From Pelobates cultripes (Eukaryota; Chordata; Amphibia; Anura; Pelobatidae), in NCBI GenBank assembly GCA_933207985.1, contig OW240915.1, forward strand, positions 262,284,925 to 262,348,924: 64,000 nt of DNA, read 5' to 3'. The notes under the pieces are model-generated. The model made no database searches and had not been told where the DNA came from. It was given only the letters and a program-made list of their open reading frames with translations. Shown piece by piece: positions 43,837-54,085 of the stretch. The translations under genes and the position numbers were made by a program. The first letter of the stretch is position 1. Every line of letters starts with the position of its first letter.

Positions 43837-45317
43837 TGTGACGGACCCGCTGGCACTCCGACTGAGTACCTCCGCCTATCGATGCTCCTAGTGCTTGCCG
43901 AGGACTCCAAGAACTCCAACCGACACCATCAGCACTGCAGACTTATCCCATCCCCCAAGCATGAGCCAAGGCTTCAAGAAAAGGTCAAGCAGGTCTGTTT
44001 AATGAGCACACAAAAGCAACAGCACTCATGCAGCAAAACTCCTCCTCCTCAGAGGAATGCAAAAATAGAAACATAGAAACATAGAATGTGACGGCAGATA
44101 AGAACCATTCGGCCCATCTAGTCTGCCCAATTTTCTAAATACTTTCATTAGTCCCTAGCCTTATCTTATAGTTAGGATAGCCTTATGCCTATCCCACGCA
44201 TGCTTAAACTCCTTTACTGTGTTAACCTCTACCACTTCAGCTGGAAGGCTATTCCATGCATCCACTACCCTCTCAGTAAAGTAATACTTCCTGATATTAT
44301 TTTTAAACTTTTGTCCCTCTAATTTAAGACTATGTCCTCTTGTTGTGGTAGTTTTTCTTCTTTTAAATATAGTCTCCTCCTTTACTGTGTTGATTCCCTT
44401 TATATATTTAAATGTTTCTATCATATCCCCTGTCTCGTCTTTCCTCCAAGCTATACATGTTAAGATCCTTTAACCTTTCCTGGTAAGTTTTATCCCGCAA
44501 TCCATGAACCAGTTTAGTAGCCCTTCTCTGAACCATCTCTAAAGTATCAATATCCTTCTGGAGATACGGTCTCCAGTACTGTGTACAATACTCCAAGTGA
44601 GGTCTCACCAGTGTTCTGTACAATGGCATGAGCACTTCCCTCTTTCTACTGCTAATACCTCTCCCTATACAACCAAGCATTCTGCTAGCATTTCCTTCTG
44701 CTCTATTACATTGTCTGCCTACCTTTAAGTCATCAGAAATAATCACCCCTAAATTCCGTTCCTCATATGTTGAGGTTAGGACTATCAAATATTCTGTACT
44801 CTGCCCTTGGGTTTTTACGTCCAGGATGCATTATCTTGCACTTATCCACATTAAATGTCAGTTGCCACAATTCCGACCATTTTTCTAGTTTACCTAAATC
44901 ATTTGCCATTTGGCCTTTACCTCCTGGAACATCAACCCTGTTACATATCTTAATATCATCAGCAAAAAGACATACCTTACCATCAAGACCTTCTGCAATA
45001 TCACTAATAAAAATATTAAAGAGAATGGGTCCAGATGAGTACAGATCCCTGAGGTACCCTACTGGTGACAAGTCCAAGCTTCGAATATATTTCATTAACT
45101 ACAACCCTCTGTTGCCTGTCACTCAGCCACTGCATTACCCATTCAACAATATTGGAATCCAAACTTAAAAATTACAGTTAAGGGCAGAGAGTTTGACAAT
45201 ATGACAGTTATTAAGGGTTTAAACTGGTGTTCTAAGAAGGGAAGGGTGAATAAAACTGTCAAACAGGCTGGTAATTAGTCCTCTCCAGGCACAAGTGGCG
45301 AAGGGCACTTCGTCACA
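43837..45317 (-). repeat. LTR (right copy; 5' LTR by inferred orientation), split by CR1
   Basis: It matches the left LTR at 43837-44060 and again from about 45173 to 45317. A CR1 fragment occupies the middle. There are small differences from the left LTR, e.g. an extra AAGAACTCC, so the insertion is not very recent. Confidence 0.78.
44066..45172 (-). mobile_element. CR1 LINE, 5'-truncated copy inside an LTR
   Basis: The minus strand matches the downstream half of the CR1 at 47480-49868, from GPILFNIFISDIAEGLDG through VVDAWNSLPAEVVEV. It ends in repeats of GAAACATAGA on the + strand (the CR1 3' octamer type). Frames at 45095-44763, 44788-44408 and 44424-44161 are broken by frameshifts. Confidence 0.88.
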
Positions 45318-46256
45318 ATATGCTCTCATTGTCTATGTTCTGAGCTATTTGTTTGCTGTGTTAGGACATTATCCAACTCCTAAGTCATGCAAAACAGATC
45401 TTCAAGATCTCTGGCAACAGTATTTATGTGTATATTCCATATTGTTCTCCTGTATGATGTTTGACATGGTGCCAAATTCAAATAACCATTTTTTCAGATT
45501 CAGTGGCAGAGAACGGTTTGAGGATAAAAGTAAAGAAAAAGTCAAGGAGATACAGCAAACCTGAAACTAGAACGAGAATTACATGTTCTCCTTATTATCA
45601 CACATGTAAAATCATGATTCAAGATCAATGGGGTTTAAATTAATCAAACTGGTTATGTGGTCTTCCGGTCTTCCTCTGAAGTAATACCCATGAGTTTAAG
45701 AATAGCTCTAAGAAAAGCAGATCTTCAAAAGAAGGAAGTAATAGAAGAAGTAGCGAAATAAAAATTTCTGGGATCATATACAAGACTATTTATCGTAAAG
45801 AATCTAGCAGGTTTCATCATATACTAGAAGTAAATGAGTTTTTATCGACAAGATGTTTCAAGATGGAAACAATACATTCAGTGACACATCTAATCAAATA
45901 TGTAGTCTATATGGAATATTTGGATGCCCATATTCACATTCCAACAGCAAGTTTCAGCTGATTTTTTTAGAATGGCCTAAAGAGAAGGGCATTAAATTTC
46001 AATTCCATTTAAATTTCTTTTTCGTCCTTGTGATTTTAGCAGAAGTTTTACAAGTAAAAAAAAAAAATCCATATTATTAATTATTTAAATAACTGGTTAA
46101 TAATTGCAAGGACTGCATAATTATTAAAAAGAAAACTTGGATAGACAAATCTCAGTTTTCACCAACTCAAAAGATAATGCACATGGGGATTATCATAGAC
46201 TCTCTACATATTAATCTATTTCTTCCCTTGGAAAACAATAGAAATGTAATAAACCA

Positions 46257-46261
46257 ACGCG

Positions 46262-46352
<91 letters not shown>
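46257..46352. repeat. TA microsatellite
   Basis: About 95 bp of TA dinucleotides with one AATAAA interruption, inside the decayed DIRS element at the RT to RNase H boundary. Confidence 0.92.
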
Positions 46353-46355
<3 letters not shown>

Positions 46356-46519
46356 GTGAGGAAGGTTATGAGAATTCTGTGGTTTCTATCCTTATCTATA
46401 ATAGCTGTAAAGTGAGCGAGGTATCAAATGCGACCTCTACAATCAAATCACCTGAGATAATAGAATAGAAGTACTCTTTCACTGGATTCAGACATTTAGA
46501 TTTTGACTTCAGCAAAAAT

Positions 46520-47200
46520 TCAACCCCTACGGTGGGTAAGGACTGCAATTGCAGGTCTTTCTTACTGTGGCATTACTCACCTGATTCACAAGCTGGCCGG
46601 GGGTTCGAGCATTCCCGCCTCTGTACAAGCCACGTGTGGTTCAATCATTCCTTCTCCAGAGCGGCCCGCGTGCGCCAACCTTAATGAGCGGTCGCGCAGT
46701 ACTCCTCGCATTACTAAGAGCGCTGCTCGCTTTAAGAGCAAGCTCTTAAGCGGGCAATGGGAGCCCCAAGTCATTTACAGCTCCCATGCACACACATTTT
46801 GGGAGCGCAGGCATGATGTGGACCAATCAAATGCTACTTAAGGTATTTAAACCTCCCTATCCACAATGCTTTATTGTGGTTTCTGTCCCACTACCCTTTA
46901 GTGCGTTCCTTGATCTTTTGTATTATATTCTGGTATTGACGTTGGCTTTGTTATGGACTCCGTGTTTATCTTTAACCCTTTCCTGTGTTGTTTGTCTGTC
47001 TGACTGATTGCAGTGTACCTGACTCTGGCTTGTTCTTGTTTTCGCTATCTCTCTGTTACCCTGACCATGGCTCGTTACTGATTACCCTTTTATCTCTGTC
47101 CAACGTTAAGTCCGGCCATTCTAAGGCCCAGTTATAGGTTACTTCCTTGGTTTTGTCACTTGCTGTACTAAACTCTGTGTTTTGGAGTATTACACCGTGA
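46520..47200 (+). mobile_element. LTR-like fragment inside the DIRS element
   Basis: The DIRS reading breaks near 46515 and resumes near 47210. The insert holds a promoter-like pyrimidine-rich region and a 25-bp block at 47105-47129 also present at 1513-1537. It could be a solo LTR, but clean ends were not resolved. Confidence 0.45.
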
Positions 47201-47513
47201 CACAGAGAAAGAAACAGTCTGTTAGTAACCATAGATACTTCAAAGATTGGCAGGGGCACTCACTACCTGCATTTATCAGCAAAGGTTTTTAGAATCAATA
47301 ACTTCAAAGAATTATTATTTCAGAGTTACCTACACAGCAATTTTGTACAGATCCATTCAGACTATAGCGCAATAGCTTACATAAACAAACAATAAGGAGC
47401 AAGAACTGATTCTTTTCAAACACAAACAGAGAAGTGCTGCCTGTGATGTAAATTGGAAAACAAAATTAGCTACTTGTGCCAGGAGCACACATATTCTAAA
47501 CTCCCTACTGGGA

Positions 47514-48064
47514 TTGTCTCTAAAACAAGTTGTTGAGGAGCCAACTCGTAAAGAGTCCATACTAGATTTAGTGTTAACAAATGGAGATTTGGTATCAGAT
47601 ATTACTGTAGGTGAAAGTTTAGGATCCAGTGATCATCAGTCAGTGTGGTTTAATATAAGAACAGTGACTGAGTCACACCACACAAAAACAAAAGTTTTAG
47701 ACTTTAGAAAAACAGACTTTTCTAAAATTAGAATATGGGTAGAGGAGTCATTATCAGACTGGAGCAATTTAAATGGAGTCCAAGAGAAATGGGATTATTT
47801 AAAGTTGCACTATTGAAGGCAACAGAAAATTGCATTAGGCTTGTCAGTAAAAGCAAAAAATTCAAGAAACCACTGTGGTACTCCGCAGATGTGGCCAAAA
47901 TAGTTAAAAACAAAAAGTTAGCATTTAGGAATTATAAAAAAACCCAGAGTGAGGAAGACAAAATTACCTATAAGATTAGGCAGAAAGAGGCTAAGCAAGT
48001 TATAAGAGCTTCCAAATCACACACAGAAGAGAAAATAGCACAGTCAGTAAAAAAAGAGGGATAA
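47514..48064 (+). pseudogene. CR1 endonuclease C-terminus and linker (broken frames)
   Basis: Two overlapping frames (47514-47816 and 47735-48064). The first has the endonuclease end motifs LDLVLTN and SSDHQSVW. The second is a Lys-rich linker (FKKPLWYSADVAKIVKNKK). The frame shifts between them, so the protein is not continuous. Confidence 0.75.
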
Positions 48065-48436
48065 AACAGGTTTTAGATACATAAATGAGAAAAGAAAAGT
48101 AAAACAAGGATTAGTTAGATTAAAAACAATAGACAGAAGGTATGTAGAAGAGGATAAAGGTCTAGCTGACTGCCTCAATGAATATTTTTGTTCTGTATTT
48201 ACAGATGAAAATTAAGGAAAGGGACCTCAGTTGAGAAAAAGGATAAATTAGTAATTTATTACCAGTGAGTTTACAGAGGAAGAGGTTCTATTTCAACTGT
48301 CAAAAGTAAAGACAAATAAGTCAATGGGACCTGATGGAATACACCCAAAGCTATTAAAAGAGCTTAGTGGTGTACTAGCAAAACCATTAACAGATTTATT
48401 TAACCAATCATTGTTAACAGGAGTAGTCCCAGAAGA

Positions 48437-49777
48437 TTGGAGTTAGCGAATGTTGTGCCCATTTACAAGAAAGGTAATAGGGAGGAGTCGGGCAACTATA
48501 GGCCAGTAAGCCTTACTTCAGTAGTGGGGAAAGTGATGGAAACCATGTTAAAGGATAGGATTGTTGAACATCTAAAAACACATGGATTTCAAGATCAGAG
48601 ACAACATGGGTTTACTTCAGGGAGATCATGCCAAACTAATCTTATTGATTTTTTTGATTGGGTAACTAAAATTATAGATCAGGGTGGTGCAGTAGACATT
48701 GCTTACCTAGATTTCAGTAAGGCTTTTGACACTGTTGCACATAGAAGGCTTATCAATAAACTGCAATCTTTAAGTTTGGATTCCAATATTGTTGAATGGG
48801 TAAGGCAGTGGCTGAGTGACAGGCAACAGAGGGTTGTAGTTAATGGAATATATTCGAAGCTTGGACTTGTCACCAGTGGGGTACCTCAGGGATCTGTACT
48901 TGGACCCATTCTCTTTAATATTTTTATTAGTGATATTGCAGAAGGTCTTGATGGTAAGGTATGTCTTTTTGCTGATGATACTAAGATATGTAACAGGGTT
49001 GATGTTCCAGGAGGGATAAGCCAAATGACAAAAGATTTAGGTAAACTAGAAAAATGGTCAGAATTGTGGCAACTGACATTTAATGTGGATAAGTGCAAGA
49101 TAATGCATCTTGGACGTAAAAACCCAAGGGCAGAGTACAGAATATTTGATAGAGTCCTAACCTCAACATATGAGGAAAGGGATTTAGGGGTGATTATTTC
49201 TGATGACTTAAAGGTAGGCAGACAATGTAATAGAGCAGCAGGAAATGCTAGCAGAATGCTTGGTTGTATAGGGAGAGGTATTAGCAGTAGAAAGAGGGAA
49301 GTGATCATGCCATTGTACAGAACACTGGTGAGACCTCACTTGGAGTATTGTACACAGTACTGGAGACCGTATCTTCAGAAGGATATTGATACCTTACAGA
49401 GGGTTCAGAGAAGGGCTACTAAACTGGTTCATGGATTGCGGGATAAAACTTACCAGGAAAGGTTAAAGGATCTTAACATGTATAGCTTGGAGGAAAAACG
49501 AGACAGGGGGGATATGATAGAAACATTTAAATATATAAAGGGAATCAACACAGTAAAGGAGGAGACTATATTTAAAAGAAGAAAAACTACCACAACAAGA
49601 GGACATAGTCTTAAATTAGAGGGACAAAGGTTTAAAAATAATATCAGGAAGTATTACTTTACTGAGAGGGTAGTGGATGCATGGAATAGCCTTCCAGCTC
49701 AAGTGGTAGAGGTTAACACAGTAAAGGAGTTTAAGCATGCGTGGGATAGGCATAAGACTATCCTAACTATAAGATAA
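48437..49777 (+). CDS. CR1 reverse transcriptase (open frame, 5' incomplete)
   Basis: 446 residues with no stop. Motifs in order: ANVVPIYKKGNREESGNYRP, LDFSKAFDTVAHRRL (first catalytic Asp), GVPQGSVLGPILFNIF, FADDTKI (catalytic Asp pair), KCKIMHLGRKNP, then the C-terminal region LVRPHLEYCTQYWRPY and AWNSLPAQVVEVNTVKEFK. The frame opens at a TTG. The natural protein would start upstream, but a frame change near 48440 and stops between 48064 and 48437 separate it. It encoded the enzyme for target-primed reverse transcription. Confidence 0.88.
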   Translation: MELANVVPIYKKGNREESGNYRPVSLTSVVGKVMETMLKDRIVEHLKTHGFQDQRQHGFTSGRSCQTNLIDFFDWVTKIIDQGGAVDIAYLDFSKAFDTVAHRRLINKLQSLSLDSNIVEWVRQWLSDRQQRVVVNGIYSKLGLVTSGVPQGSVLGPILFNIFISDIAEGLDGKVCLFADDTKICNRVDVPGGISQMTKDLGKLEKWSELWQLTFNVDKCKIMHLGRKNPRAEYRIFDRVLTSTYEERDLGVIISDDLKVGRQCNRAAGNASRMLGCIGRGISSRKREVIMPLYRTLVRPHLEYCTQYWRPYLQKDIDTLQRVQRRATKLVHGLRDKTYQERLKDLNMYSLEEKRDRGDMIETFKYIKGINTVKEETIFKRRKTTTTRGHSLKLEGQRFKNNIRKYYFTERVVDAWNSLPAQVVEVNTVKEFKHAWDRHKTILTIR

Positions 49778-50330
49778 GACTAGGGACTAATGAAAGTATT
49801 TAGAAAATTGGTCAGACTAGATGGGCCGAATGGTTCTTATCTGCCGTCACATTCTATGTTTCTATGTTCCATAATCATGATTTGGGCAGAACGCTTTCTG
49901 GCTGGAATACAACCAACGCATAGAAGGAATAGACAACAAACTAGCAGTTTCCCTTAATCAAAAAAAGATTTGAGACAAAAGGCTGATCTCGGTCCATGAA
50001 AATATTGCAGAAGATAATGAATCGTTTTGGGTGCTCTAGAAATAGATCTCGTGGCTTCTAAGAACAACAAAGTGGAATAGGTTTGCTGCCTGTGCAAGTG
50101 GGAAAATCTTATTGCAAGAGCAATATCTACATCCTGGGCATCTAAAGCACCCGGCTTCAGTCTAACAGGTCTGCAGAGCTCCAACATTGACTTCGCTACA
50201 TATTTTCACCAAGCATTATAAATTAGATGTCCTTGCCCCTGGAGAAGCTACTTTAGGATAAGAGATTCTTCCCAAAATTGCCAAATAAGATTGACTGCAG
50301 GTTGTTAACTCCCTGTTGTAGTACTGCCAC

Positions 50331-50780
50331 TATCCAAATTGGAAAACAGAATTTTTGCCAACTGTAAATTCTATTTTCAGTAATATTAGTGGTAGTACAT
50401 GTTTCCTTCCCTTTTACGGAATACACTTTTTCAGTATTTTGGATGGATCTGGTTTATATACCGTTTCAGAAGAGTTAACGGAGCTAACCTGTGTAGAATT
50501 TTTTTTTTTTTTTTTACAGAGAAGTGCTGCCTGTCTTGTAGGAAGCTCGGAGGAAAAAATCCCTGCAGTAGTGAAACTACTAATCCTATGGAAAATGCAA
50601 CTCACTGTGATTAAAAATTCAAATGATTTATTTTGACTTTAAGCAGATGAAGAACATGATGACAAAATGAAGAAAACAACAAGAAGAAATGAATGATGTG
50701 TGTGTCTCAAAATTGTTTTGAGTTTAAAGATCTAATATCATATTCAAGAGAACAAATATGCAAATACATAAATAGATTTG
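50331..50780. other. Unassigned sequence before the tandem repeats
   Basis: Possibly the degraded right end of the DIRS element: AGAGAAGTGCTGCCTG near 50519 also occurs near 47429. No gene is recognised. Confidence 0.35.
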
Positions 50781-50892
50781 CATAGAGAGACATGGATGGG
50801 TGGGGGACCTGAGGCGGGAGAGAGACACGGATGGGTGGGGGACCTGAGGCGGGAGAGAGACACGGATGGGTGGGGGACCTGAGGCGGGAGAG
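50781..50892. repeat. 35-bp tandem repeat running into the gap
   Basis: Three units of about 35 bp containing GATGGGTGGGGGACCTGAGG, nearly identical, end at the run of N. The true array length is unknown. Confidence 0.9.
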
Positions 50893-50992
50893 NNNNNNNN
50901 NNNNNNNNNNNNNNNNNNNNNNNNNNNNNNNNNNNNNNNNNNNNNNNNNNNNNNNNNNNNNNNNNNNNNNNNNNNNNNNNNNNNNNNNNNNN
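50893..50992. other. Assembly gap (100 N)
   Basis: Exactly 100 N, the customary marker for a gap of unknown size, placed where two repeat families meet. Confidence 0.98.
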
Positions 50993-50993
50993 A

Positions 50994-52180
50994 AAAATCA
51001 ACGCCGTGTACCCGTCCACTGATAGGAGACGCGGAAGGTATTAAACTGATAAAAATAGTACTAAACACACCACTCCTATCTGGTGTCACATTAGCTTGAC
51101 CGCGCAGTGCCCCAAATTGCAGTAAGAGGACCGACCAAGCCTCTTCTTCCATCTCCCTGTTACAAAAATCAATGCCGTGTACACGTCCACTGATAGGAGA
51201 CGCGGAAGGTATTAAACTGATAAAAATAGTAATAAACACACCACTACTATCTGGTGTCACATTAGCTTGACCGCGCAGTGCCCCAAATTTAATGTGATCT
51301 GTGAGTAAGGTAAACGGTTGTCCATACAAGTAGGTTGCAGCTTTTTGAGGGCCACACCACCGCCATGCACTCCTTTTCAATGGCAGTGAATATACTTCGC
51401 TGTGCAAAAGTTTACGGCTTAGATAAAAATCAATGCCGTGTACACGTCCACTGATAGGAGGTAGCGGAAGGTATTAAACTGATAAAAATAGTACTAAACA
51501 CACCACTCTCTATCTGGTGTCACATTAACTTGACCCGCTTAGTGCCCCAAATTTGCAGTAAGAGGATTACGACCAAACCTCTTCTTCCATCTCCCATGTT
51601 ACAAAAATCAATGCCGTGGCCTACGTCCACTGATGAGGCAGCGGAGGTGGTAACTAGACAGTCTCTATTCTGCTCTTGCATTTCTATTTCTTCATAGAAA
51701 ACGAAAAAATTCTGAGAAGACGTTGGCAGGGCTATTCACTTGTGTGATCTGTCATGAATTGTCATTGAATGTTATTTTGAACTGTGGGGCACAAGAACTT
51801 GAATCTGACAAAATGGCTGCCATATACACGTCCACTGATAGGAGACGCGGAAGGTATTAAACTGATCAGAACAATACTAAACACACCACTCCCTTTTTTT
51901 GGTGAGGCTTTACAGGACAGAGTGCTTCTCCACGGGACATGTTAACTCACGGGCAGCTGGCTCATCAAGGAACCACAGCAGCTTTCCATGTACAGGTAAG
52001 ACACGTGCAGCTGGTAAGGGTTCAGGCTCTTCTTCCTGGAGGATGCGCTGCAAGCCTGTTGAACGAGGTGACCTTGCTCGGGTCCCAGGTGTACGGTTCC
52101 TAAAATGGCTGCCATATACACGTCCACTGATAGGAGACGCGGAAGGTATTAAACTGATCAGAACAATACTAAACACACCA
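50994..52180. repeat. Local multicopy repeat (about six copies of one unit)
   Basis: A unit with CGTCCACTGATAGGAGACGC and GGAAGGTATTAAACTGAT recurs near 50994, 51164, 51426, 51620 (partial), 51825 and 52118. The first two copies are near-identical over about 125 bp; later copies carry small insertions that look like sequencing or assembly noise. Between copies lie a gypsy RNase H scrap and unrelated sequence. Confidence 0.75.
51290..51407 (-). pseudogene. Ty3/gypsy RNase H fragment
   Basis: The minus strand reads FTAIEKECMAVVW and then, after a one-base frame change, YLYGQPFTLLTDH. These are the catalytic-region motifs of the Ty3/gypsy RNase H domain. Only about 35 residues remain and the sequence is cut on both sides by the local repeat. 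Confidence 0.7.
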
Positions 52181-52186
52181 CAAATA

Positions 52187-52312
52187 GGTTTCTCTCCTGT
52201 ATGGCTCCTCAAATGATGCTTAAGATTAGAAGCGGCTGAAAAGCATTTCTCACACTCCGAACAAAAATATATTTTTTTAACATTCTCTCCACTTTGAACG
52301 AAATGACGTTTG
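52187..52312 (-). pseudogene. C2H2 zinc-finger fragment
   Basis: The minus strand encodes one complete finger, [21 protein letters not shown], followed by the canonical linker TGEKP. A degraded linker ([11 protein letters not shown]) lies before it. The Cys-Cys-His-His spacing is correct. The array is broken off right after GEKP by the local repeat unit. It is a scrap of a poly-zinc-finger gene, a very large family in frogs; no complete gene is present here. Confidence 0.7.
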
Positions 52313-52319
52313 GGAAGAG

Positions 52320-53245
52320 ATTAACATAATTAAACACAGGCAGTAAAAGTACAGTTTTAGCCACCCTGTAACTTTAAAACTACACATCCCATCTTCATAA
52401 TTACATATTTGGAATCAGCACACTTAAAAGTAAACATAACCAAAAATCAGCCAAATCCATCCAGGAGGTTAAAAGTTAGCTGGAGGTCCAACGCGACCAT
52501 AAGCACATTTTTCCTACCCAAAACAGTTCCATAGATTTGGGCTGTGAGGTCGATCTATTTCAGGCTGAAAAAACGACTAAGTCCCATCCTTGAATGGGAC
52601 TTAGTCTCTGCAATAATATGTAAAAACCAGTAGAGGAGAAGGTAGAGCTCAGCGGTGTTAGCGGAAATGTGTAGCCGATTTTAGTTCCATGAATTTGGCT
52701 ACACATACCGCTGACCTCGTCGAATGATCAAAGATGGCCGCCGCCACGTGTTCGGCAAACGAACAAAGACCTCCCAGCATTGTCAATTAAGCTGCGGTTA
52801 ACCGCAGCTTCTGGGAGGTAAATTGCCTACACACTTCCACTTCTGGGTGGTCTGCCTGTGTGGTACTTGGTTCAGTAAGCCCCATTTACTGAACCAAGTG
52901 GGAAATAGGCAGGCACAAAGGGTTTACCAGGTCTGGGGACACAGGGGACACCGTCTTAAAGGGGCCGTGTCCCCAACAAGTCTGGGGACACGGCCTTAAA
53001 GGGGCAGTGTCCCAATCTTCCTGATGTCCCAAAAAAGGTGTTTAAAGGGCCAGCACCAGTCACCTAAAGAGTCCATAAGCCCCAATATGCCCACCGACAG
53101 TCTTAAAGGGCCATACACACCAAATAAAAGTGCATACATTTTCACAATCTCCAAGGGGCCATAGTCATGCGGGAGGAGGCTGGCAAATAGGCTTCTCCAC
53201 AACCCAGGGAAGCAGGACAATTTGCCATTTAAAGGGCCCGTTACA
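52320..53245 (-). mobile_element. Probable solo LTR related to the 42067 element
   Basis: The right end on the minus strand starts TGTAACGGGCCC and shares scattered blocks with the 42067-42608 LTR (TTTAAAGGGCCAG, AGGGGCCATAGTCA, GAGGAGGCTGG-type). It contains a perfect 22-bp palindrome at 52789-52810 and a hairpin around CTTGGTTCAGTAAG (52868-52900). The far end is not resolved. Confidence 0.5.
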
Positions 53246-53264
53246 AATAGCAGTTTGTAACAAG

Positions 53265-53770
53265 GTGTCAATCCATATCTGCCAAGTGACCCTATGTAGG
53301 GGTAACAGTCCCTATTCTGCTCTGTGTCAGTGTGTATCAGGGATCCCTAGGACAGGTGTCAATCCATATCTGCCAAGTGACCCTATGTAGGGGGAACAGT
53401 CTCTATTCTGCTCTGTGTCGGTGTGTATCATGGTCTCTGAGGACAGGTGTCAATCCATATCTGCCAAGTGACCCTATGTAGGAGAACAGTCTCTATTCTG
53501 CTCTGTGTCGGTGTGTATCAGGGGCTCTGAGGACAGGTGTCAATCCATATCTGCCAAGTGACCCTATGTAGGGGGAACAGTCCCTATTCTGCTCTGTGTC
53601 AGTGTGTATCAGGGATCCTTAGGACAGGTGTCAATTCATATCTGCCAAGTGACCCTATGTAGGGGGACCAGTCTCTATTCTGCTCTGTGTCCGTGTGCAT
53701 CAGGGGCTCTGAGGACAGGTGTCAATCCATATGTCCAGGTGTCAATATGTCATATGTCAGGTGTCAATCC
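53265..53770. repeat. 90-bp tandem repeat, five full units
   Basis: Units starting GTGTCAATCCATATCTGCCA begin at about 53265, 53356, 53446, 53537 and 53628, with a partial at 53719. Each includes GTGACCCTATGTAGGGG and TATTCTGCTCTGTGTC. Units differ by a few bases. Confidence 0.92.
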
Positions 53771-53984
53771 ATATTGATTGTGATTTAGGAATGTTAGGTG
53801 ATTTCTGCCCTTTATGGATTAAAACCAGACTCTGTATCAACTGTGTAATTTTCCATGGGAGTTTTGCCATGGATCCCCCTCCGGCATGCCACAGTCCAGG
53901 TGTTAGTCCCCTTGAAACAACTTTTCCATCCCTATTGTGGCCAGAAAGAGTCCCTGTGTGTTTTAAAATTCGCCTCCCCATTGA

Positions 53985-54085
53985 AGTCAATGGCGTTTCG
54001 GGCGGTTCGCCGGTTCGCGAACATTTGCGGAAGTTCGCGTTCGCCGTTCGCGAACCGAAAATTTCGGGTTCGCGACATCACTACA
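53985..54085. mobile_element. hAT-type MITE end
   Basis: The sequence ending CGCGACATCACTA matches the termini of the hAT palindrome at 63553-63798 (TAGTGATGTCGCGAAC). Only one end is recognisable. L1 sequence follows immediately. Confidence 0.6.

Larger units (their letters stand above)
42067..45317 (-). mobile_element. Non-autonomous LTR retrotransposon with 5-bp target duplication
   Basis: Two LTRs in direct orientation (42067-42608 and 43837-45317, the latter enlarged by a CR1 insertion) begin TGTGACGG and end CGTCACA. They are flanked by ATATG at 42062-42066 and 45318-45322. The 1.2-kb interior is too short for gag-pol. Next to the right LTR, the minus strand reads TTTGGTGGCAAGCGGTGGGA, a plausible primer-binding site. 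Next to the left LTR it has a purine tract AATGGGAAGATG. These place transcription on the minus strand. Confidence 0.8.
47480..49868 (+). mobile_element. CR1-clade LINE, nearly intact reverse transcriptase
   Basis: It starts within the endonuclease domain (ESILDLVLTNGDLV, then SDHQSVWF, near 47550-47655). It continues through a frame-shifted linker (48064-48437) and an intact 446-residue RT frame, and ends with CATTCTATGTTTCTATG, which fits the CR1 3' octamer repeat. The 5' part of the endonuclease and all of ORF1 are missing. Confidence 0.9.
45640..50330 (+). mobile_element. Decayed DIRS retrotransposon, split by an LTR fragment and a CR1
   Basis: Three separated pieces read in order as a DIRS element. 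RT: near 45780 LFIVKNLAGF and near 46190 HMGIIIDSLHINLFLPLE. RNase H: near 47345-47400 QIHSDYSAIAYINKQ. Tyrosine recombinase C-terminus: near 50130-50250, with ISTSWASKAPGFSLTG and HYKLDVLAPGEATLG. All frames are riddled with stops. Termini were not identified, so boundaries are approximate. Confidence 0.6.

Noticed and set aside
53265..53770. Regular 90-bp repeats that could suggest a CRISPR-like array
   Set aside because: The whole unit repeats with no unique spacers, and the genome is vertebrate; it is a tandem satellite-like array.
53855..54080. N-terminal part of the long frame that runs into the L1 C-terminus
   Set aside because: The first 70 or so residues come from the hAT MITE end and flanking repeat; the fused frame is a chance read-through.
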